A stretch of 64,000 nt of DNA. Source: Aulostomus chinensis (lineage: Eukaryota > Chordata > Actinopteri > Syngnathiformes > Aulostomidae). This document shows, piece by piece, positions 55,722 to 64,000 of this stretch. The stretch is taken from contig JBBMOA010000001.1 in assembly GCA_037954235.1 (NCBI GenBank), forward strand, positions 18,742,643 to 18,806,642. Reading direction: 5' to 3'. How positions within the stretch are numbered: position 1 is the first letter of the stretch; the number at the start of each line of letters is the position of its first letter. The position numbers and the translations under genes are program-made. The notes beneath the pieces were generated by a model. The model saw nothing but the letters and a program-made list of their open reading frames with translations, was not told the origin of the DNA and ran no database searches.

Positions 55722-58700
55722 AGTTTCAACTCTTTATACATTACCGCCAGCATCACTTTGAGTTTATTAGCAACTATCACTCCATTACTGTGAGCATCAT
55801 TTTGAGTTCATTAGCAATTCTTACTACATCACTGTCGCATTATTTTGAGTTCATGAGTAATTCTTACGAAATAACTGTCGCATTATTTTTAGGTTCGTAG
55901 CAACTCATCCTACATGACTGTAAGCATCACTGAGTTAATTAGCAACTATCATCACATTACTGTTAGCATCATTTTGAGTTCATTAGCAATTCTTCCGACA
56001 TCACTGTGGCAATATTTTGAGGTTCGTAGCAACTTTTACTACATTACTGTCAGCATCACTTTGAGTTTATTAGCAACTATCACAACATTACTTTTAGGAT
56101 CATTTTGAGTTAATTAGCAATTCTTCCGACATCACTGTCGCAATATTTTAAGGTTCGTAGCAACTCTTACTACATGACTGTCGGAATCACTTTGAGGTTG
56201 TTCGAAACTCTTACTACATTACTGTAAGCATCACTGAGTTGATTAGCAACTATCACTACATTACTGTTAGGATCATTTTGAGTTCATTAGCAATTCTTCC
56301 GACATCACTGTCGCAATATTTTGAGGTTCGTAGCAACTTTTACTACATTACTGTCGCATTATTTTGAAGTTCGTAGCAACACTTACTACATGACTGTCAG
56401 CATCACTTTGAGGTTATTCGAAACTTTCACTCCATTACGGTTAGCATCATTTTGAGATCATTAGAAATTCTTCCGACATCACTGTCGCATTATTTTGAGG
56501 TTCGTAGCAACTCTTACTACATGATTGTCAGCATCACTTTGAGGTTATTCGAAACGTTCACTCTATTACTGTTAGCATCATTTTGAGTTTATTAGCAATT
56601 CTTACTCCATCACTGTCGCATCATTTTGAGATCATTAGCAATGCTTCCAACATCACTGTCGCATAATTTTGAGGTACGTAGCAACTCTTACTTCATGACT
56701 GTCAGCATCACTTTGAGGTTATTCGAAAATTTCACTACATTACTGTTAGCATCATTTTGAGTTCATTAGCAATTCTTCCGACATCACTGTCGCATTATTT
56801 TGTGGTTAGTAGCAACTCTTACTAAACGACTGTCAGCGTTACTTTGAGGTTGTTCGAAACACTTACTACATTCCTGTTAGCATCTTTTTTAGTACATTAG
56901 CAATTCTTAATCCATTACTGTCACATCATTTTGAGATCATTAGCAATTCTTCCAACATCACTGTCGCATTATTTTGAGGTTGGTAGCAACTCTCACGACA
57001 TGACTTTCAGCATCATTTGAAATTGTTCGAAACACTTACTACATTACTGTAAGCCTCACTGAGTTTATTAGCAACTATCACTACATTGATGTTAGCATCA
57101 TTTTGTGTTCATTAGCAATTCTTCCGACATCACTGTCGCATTATTTGGAGGTTCGTAGCAACTCTTAGTACATCACTGTCGCATCTTTTTGAGATCATTA
57201 GCAATTCTTCCGACATCACTGTCGCATTATTTTGAGGTTACTCGCAACTCTTACTACATTACTTTTGCATTGTTTTGAGGTTAGTAGCAACCCTCACTAC
57301 ATGACTGTCAGCATCACTTTGAGATTATTCGAAACGTTCACTCCATTACTGTTACCATCATTTTGAGATCATGACCAATTCTTCTGACATCACTGTCGCA
57401 TCATTTTGAGATCATTAGCAATGCTTCCAACATCACTGTCGCATTATTTTGAGGTTCGTAGCAACTCTTACTACATTACTGTCAGCATCACTTTGAGGTG
57501 ATTCGAAACTTTCACTACGTTAGTGTTAGCATCATTTTGAGTTCATTCGCGATTCTTCCGACATCACTGTAGCATTATTTTGTGGTTAGTAGCAACTCTT
57601 ACTACACGACTGTCAGCATTACTTTGAGGTTGTTCGAAACACTTACTACATTACTGTCAGCATCACTTTGAGGTTGTTCGAAACATTTACTACATTTCTG
57701 TAAACATCACTGAGTTTATTAGCAACTATCACTACATTACTTTTAGCATCATTTTTAGGAGATTAGCAATTCTTAATCCATTACTGTCACATCATTTTGA
57801 GATCATTATCAATTCTTCCAACATCACTGTCCCATTATTTTTAAGGTTCGAAGAGAGTCTTACGACATGACTGTCAGCATCACTTTGAGTTTTTTAGCAA
57901 CTATCACTACATTACTGTTAGCATCATTTTGAGTTCATTAGCAATTCTGACTACATGACTGTCAGCATCACTTTGAGATCATTAGCTATTCTTCCAACAT
58001 CACTGTCGCATTATTTTGAGGTTCGTAGCAACTCTGACTACATTACTGTTGAATTTTTAAAGGTTCTTAGCAACTCTTACTACATTATTGGCAGCATCAC
58101 TTTGAGTTCATTCGCAACTTTCACTCCATTAATTTTAGCATCATTTTGAGTTCATTAGCAATTCTTTCTAAATCACTGTCGCATCATTTTGAGATCTTTA
58201 GCAATTCTTCTGACATCAGTGTCGCATTATTTTGAGGTTCGTAGTAACTCTTACTACATTACTGTTGCATAATTTTGAGGTTCGTTGCAACTCTTACTGC
58301 ATGACTGTCAGCATCACTTTGAGGTTGTTCGAAACACTTAGTACATTACTGTAAGCATCATTTTTAGTACATTAGCAATTCTTACTCCATCACTGTCAGC
58401 ATCATTTTGAGATCATGAGCAATTCTTCCGACATCACTGTCGCATTATTTTGAGGTTCGTAGCAACTTTTACTCCATTACTGTCGCATTATTTTGAGGTT
58501 CGTAGCAACTCTTACTACATGACTGTCAGCATCACTTTGAGATTATTCGAAACTTTCACTCCATAACTGTTAGCATCATTTTGAGTTCATCAGCAATTCT
58601 TCCGACATCACTGTCGCATTATTTTAAGGTTCGTAGCAACTCTTACTACATTACTGTCAGCATCACTTTGATTTTTTTAGCAAGTATCACTAAATTACTG

Positions 58701-61700
58701 GAAGCATCACTGACTTGATTCGCAACTATCACTACATTACTGTTAGCATCATTTTGAGATCATTAGCAATTCTTCTGACATCACTGTCGCATTATTTTGA
58801 TGTTCGTAGCAACTCTTACTACATTACTGTTGCATTATTTAAAGGTTCGTAGCAATTCTTACTACATTACTGTCAGCATCACTTTGAGTTTGTTCGAAAC
58901 TCTTACTACATTACTGTAAGCATCACTGAGTTGATGAGCAACTATCACTACATTACTGTTAGCATCGTTTTGAGTTCAATAGCAATTCTAACGACATCAC
59001 CTTCAGCATCATTTTTTATTTACTCGCAACTCAAACCACATGACTGTCAGCATCACTTTGAGGTTATTCGAAACTTTCACTCCATTACTGTTCGCACCCT
59101 TTTGAGTTCATTAGCAAATTCTTACTACATCACTGTCGCATCATTTTGAGATCATTAGCAATTCTTCCGACATCACTTTTGCAATATTTTGAGGTTCGTA
59201 TTAACTCTTACTACATGACTGTCAGCATCACTTTGAGGTTATTCGAAACTTTCACTCCATTAATGATAGCATCATTTTGAGTTCATTAGCAATTCTAACT
59301 AAATCACTGTCGCATCATTTTGAGATCATTAGCAATTCTTCCGACATCACTGTTGCATTATTTTGAGGTTCGTAGAAACTCTTACTACATGACTGTCAGC
59401 ATCACTTTGAGTTTATTCGAAACGTTCACTCCATTACTTTTAGCATCATTTTCAGTTCATTAGCAATTCTTACGAAATCACTGTCGCATCATTTTGAGAT
59501 CTTTCGCAATTCTTCTTACATCACTGTCGCATTATTTTGAGGTTCGTAGCAACTCTTACTGCATGACTGTCAGCATCATTTGAGGTGGTTCGAAACACTT
59601 CGTACATTACTGTAAGCATCACTGAGTTGATTAGCAACTATCACTACATTACTGTTAGCATCATTTTGAGTTCATTAGCAATTCTTCCGACATCACTGTC
59701 GCAATATTTTGAGGTTCGTAGCAACTTTTACTACATTACTGTCGCATTATTTTGAGGTTCGTAGCAACTCTTACTACATGACTGTCAGCGTCACTTTGAG
59801 GTTATTCGAATCTTTCACTCCATTACTGTTAGCATCATTTTGAGTTCATTAGCAATTCTTACTAAATCACTGTCGCATCATTTTGAGATCATTTGCAACT
59901 CTTACTACATGACTGTCAGCATCACTTTGAAGTTGTTCAAAACACTTACTACATGACTGTCAGCATCACTTTGAGGTTGTTCAGACTCTTACTACATTAC
60001 TATTAGCATCATCTTGAGTTCATTAGCACTTCTTACTAAATCACTGTCGCATCATTTTGAGATCATTAGCAATTCTTCTGACATCACTGTCGCATTATTT
60101 TGAGGTTAGTAGCAACCCTTACTACATGACTGTCAGCATCACTATGAGGTTATTCGAAACTTTCACACCATTAATGTTAACATCATTTTGAGTTCATTAG
60201 CAATTCTTACTACATCACTGTCGCATCATTTTGACATCATTAGCAATTCTTCTGACATCACTGTCGCATTATTTTGAGGTTAATAGCAACTCTTACTACA
60301 TGACTGTCAGCATCACTTTTAGTTATTTCGAAACACGTAACACATTACTCGAAGCATTACTGAGTTGATTAGCAACTATCACTACATTACTGTTAGCATC
60401 GTTTTGAGTGCAATGGCAATTCTTACGACATCACTGTCGCAATATATTGAGGTTCGTAGCAACTTTTACTACATTACTGTCAGCATCACTGAGTTGATTA
60501 GCAACTATCACTACATTACTGTCAGCATCATTTTTCATTTACTCGCAACTCAAACCACATGACTGTCAGCATCCCTTTGAGGTTATTCGAAACTTTCACT
60601 CCATTACTGTGAGCATCATTTTGAGTTCATTAGCAATTACTACTACATCACTGTCGCATCATTTTGAGATCATTAGCAATTCTTACGACATCACTGTCGC
60701 AATATTTTGAGGTTCGTATTAACTCTTACTACATGACTGTCAGCATCACTTTGAGGTTGTTCGAAACTCTAACTACATTACTGTAAGCATCACTTTGAGG
60801 TTATTCGAAACATTCACTCCATTACTGTTAGCATCATTTTGAGTTCATTAGCAATTCTTACGCCATCACTGTCGCATCATTTTGAGATCATTAGCAATTC
60901 TTCCGACATCACTGTCGCAATATTTTGAGGTTCGTATTAACTCTGACTACATGACTGTCAGCATCACTTTGAGGTTATTCGAAACTTTCACTCCATTAAT
61001 GTTAGCATCATTTTGAGTTCATTAGCAATTCTTACTAAATCACTGTAGCATCATTTTGAGATCAATAGCAATTCTTCTGACATCACTGTCGCATTACTTT
61101 GAGGTTCGTAGCAACTCTTACCACATAATTGTTGCATTATTTTAAGGTTCGTAGCAACTCTTACTACTTTACTGTCAGCATCATTTTGAGTTTATTAGCA
61201 ACTATCACTACATTACTGTTAGCATAATTTTTAGTTCATGAGCAATTCTCACGACATCACTGGAGCCTTAAATTCAGTTCATGAGCAACTCTTACTACAT
61301 TACTGTAAGCATCAATGAATTGATTAGCAACTATCACTACATTACTGTTAGCATAATTTTGAGTTCATTAGCAACTCTTACAACATCACTCTCCAAACAG
61401 TTTGAGATCATTACCAATTCTTCTGACATCACTGTCGCATTACTTTGAGGTTCGTCGCAACTCTTACCACATTATTGTTGCATTATTTTAAGGTCCGTAG
61501 CAACTCTTACTACATGACTGTCAGTATCACTTTGAGTTTATTCGCAACTATCACTACATTACTGTTTGCATCATTTTGAGTTTAATCGAAATTCTTACAT
61601 CACTGTAGCATTAAATTCAGGTTAGTCGCAACTCTTACTACTTTACTGTTGCATTATTTTGAGGTTCGTAGCAACTTTTACTACATTACTGTCGCATTAT

Positions 61701-64000
61701 ATTGAGGTTCGTAGCAACTCTTACTACATGACTGTCAGCATAACTTTGAGGTTTTTCGAAACACTTCCTACATTACTGTCAGCATCACTTTGAGTTTATT
61801 AGCAACTATCTCTACATTACTGTTAGCATCATTTTGAGTTTATTCGCAATTCTGACTACTTTACTGTTGCATTATTTTGAGGTTCGTAGCAACTCTTACT
61901 ACATGACTGTCAGCATCACTTTGAGGTTGTTCGAAACTCTTACTACATTACTGTCAGCATCCCTGAGTTTATTAGCAACTATCACTACATTACAATTAGC
62001 ATCATTTTGAGATCATTAGCAATTCTTCTGACATCACTGTCGCATTATTTTGAGGTTCGTAGCAACTTTTACGACATGACTGTTGCATTATTTTGAGTTC
62101 ATTAGCAATTCTTCTGACATCACTGTCGCAATATTTTGAGGTTCGTAGCAACTTTTACTACATTACTGTCGCATTATTTTGAGGTTCGTAGCAACTCTTA
62201 CTACATGACTGTCAGCATCACTTTGAGGTTGTTCGAAACGTTCACTCCATTACTGTTAGCATCACTTTGAGATCATTACCAATTCTTCTGACATCACTGT
62301 CGCATTATTTTGAGCTTCGTAGCAACTCTTACTACATGACTGTCAGCATCACTTTGAGGTTGTTCGAAACACTTACTACATTACTGTAAGCATCACTGAC
62401 TTGAACAGCAACTATCGCTACATTACTGTTAGCATCATTTTGAGTTCATTAGCAATTCTTCCGACATCACTGTCGCAATATTTTGAGGTTCGTAGCAACT
62501 TTTACTCCATTACTGTCGCATTATTTTGAGTTTATTCGCAACTATCACTACATTACTTTTAGCATCATTTTTAGTTCATGAGCAATTCTCATGACATCAC
62601 TGTAGCATTGAATTGAGTTTATTAGCAACTCTTACTAAATGACTGTCAGCATCACTTTGAGGTTGTTCGAAACTCTTACTACATTACTGTAAGCATCACT
62701 GAGTTTCTTAGCAACTATCACTACATTACTGTTAGCATCAACTTGAGTTCATTAGCAATTCTTCTGACATCACTGTCGCAATATTTTGAGGTTCGTAGCC
62801 ACTTTTACTGCATTACTGTCGCATTATTTTGAGGTCCATAGCAACACTTACTGCATGACTGTCGGCATCACTTTGAGGTTATTCGAAAGTTTCACTCCAT
62901 CACTGTTAGCATCATTTTAAGTTCATTAGAAATTCTTCCGACATCACTGTCGCAATGTTTTGAGGTTCGTAGCAACTTTTACTACATTACTGTCGCATTA
63001 TTTTGAGGTTCCTAGCAACTCTTAGTACATGACTGTCAGCATCACTTTGAGGTTATTCGAAACACTTCCTACATTACTGCAAGCATCACTGAGTTGATAA
63101 GCAACTATCACTACTTTACTGTTAGCATCATTTTAAGTTCACTAGCAATTCTTCCGACATCACTGTCGCAATATTTTGAGGTTCTTAGCAACTTTTACTA
63201 CATTACTGTCGCATTATTTTGAGGTTCCTAGCAACTCTTAGTACATGACTGTCAGCATCACTTTGAGGTTCTTTGAAACACTTACTACATTACTGCAAGC
63301 ATCACTGAGTTGATAAGAAACTATCACTACTTTACTGTTAGCATCATTTTAAGTTCATTAGCAATTCTTCCGACATCACTGTCGCAATATTTTGAGGTTC
63401 GTAGCAACTTTTACTACTTTACTGTCGCATTATTTTGAGGTTCGTAGCAACTCTTACTACATCACTGTCAGCATCACTGAGTTGATTAGCAACTATCACT
63501 ACATTACTGTTAGCATCATTTTGAGGTTAGAAGCAACTGTTACTACATGACTGACAGCAACACTTTTAGTTTGTTCGAAACATTTACTACATTACTGTAA
63601 GCATCACTGAGTTAATTAGCAACTATCACTCCATTACTGTTAGCATCATTTTAATTTCATTAGCAATTCTTACTACATCACTGTCACATCATTTTTAGAT
63701 CATTATCAGTTCTTCCGACATCACTGTCGCAATATTTAGAGGTTCGTAGCAACTCTTACTACATTACTGTAAGCATCACTGAGTTTCTTAGCAACTATCA
63801 CTACATTACTGTTCGCATCAACTTGAGTTCATTAGCAATTCTTCTGACATCAATGTCGCAATATATTGAGGTTCGTAGCAACTTTTACTACATTACTGTC
63901 GCATTATTTTGAGGTTCGTAGCAACTCTTAAGACATGACTGTCAGCATTACTTTGAGGTTATTCGAAACACTTACTACATTACTGCAAGCATCACTGAGT
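55722..64000 (+). repeat. Satellite family B, forward
   Basis: Runs to the window edge. The monomer types with CATCACTGTCGCATTATT, GACTGTCAGCATCACTTTGAGG, TTACTGTAAGCATCACTGAG and TTACTGTTAGCATCATTTTG recur in that order with frequent omissions. The marker GAGGTTGTTCGAAAC spaces at 130, 304 bp and other multiples of ~43, so the higher-order register is irregular here. The frames inside (AILTTSLSHYFEV-type) are artefacts. No gene seen. Confidence 0.95.

Overview
The window looks like a heterochromatic stretch of a teleost fish chromosome. Evidence for a fish: a Penelope-like GIY-YIG tail, hAT/ZBED, PIF-Harbinger (MADF) and Tx1-type retroposon remains, dispersed repeats of the common teleost kind, intron-containing exons of a vertebrate laminin alpha gene, and linked Pol II U1/U2 snRNA genes. 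No intact protein-coding gene was found. Most short open frames are satellite or spacer artefacts.

About 45 kb is one satellite superfamily built from ~43-bp monomers (42-45 bp). Two territories are visible. Family A is fairly uniform (AGCAACTCTC / ACATCACTG / GCATCATTTTGAG blocks). Family B has several monomer types that recur in a fixed order, giving a ~216-bp five-monomer unit where complete. Layout (orientation relative to the AGCAACTC strand): 1-5189 B reversed; 5190-18370 A forward, interrupted by a 442-bp solo LTR at 17540-17981; 18371-20476 B forward; 26122-27944 B forward; 40372-42367 B forward; 42368-46690 B reversed; 46691-49190 A reversed; 55722-64000 B forward.

Three non-satellite islands sit in it. 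Island 1 (20477-26121) is a GC-rich tandem array of ~1.71-kb units, each with one U2 and one U1 snRNA gene on the + strand: three full-length U2, three full-length U1 and one 5'-deleted U1. It is bracketed by a 7-bp CAATTCT repeat consistent with a target-site duplication. Island 2 (27945-40371) is a mosaic of dispersed repeats and five tRNA genes or relics (Phe, Lys, an initiator-Met-like relic with a CAG anticodon, Asn, Arg), a Tx1-type endonuclease fragment between tRNA-Asn and a (GA)n tract, and the 3' end of a Penelope-like element. Island 3 (49191-55721) holds a broken hAT transposase, a MADF/Harbinger 5' fragment, a 43-bp minisatellite and a degenerate multi-exon laminin alpha (lama5-like) fragment, one intron of which has expanded into ~19 copies of a 65-bp unit containing its splice acceptor.

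Together, snRNA arrays, tRNA genes and relics, satellites and retroposons resemble the RNA-gene-rich heterochromatic arms known from some teleosts (for example the zebrafish chromosome 4 long arm). That comparison is inference. All family names come from motif recognition without database searches.
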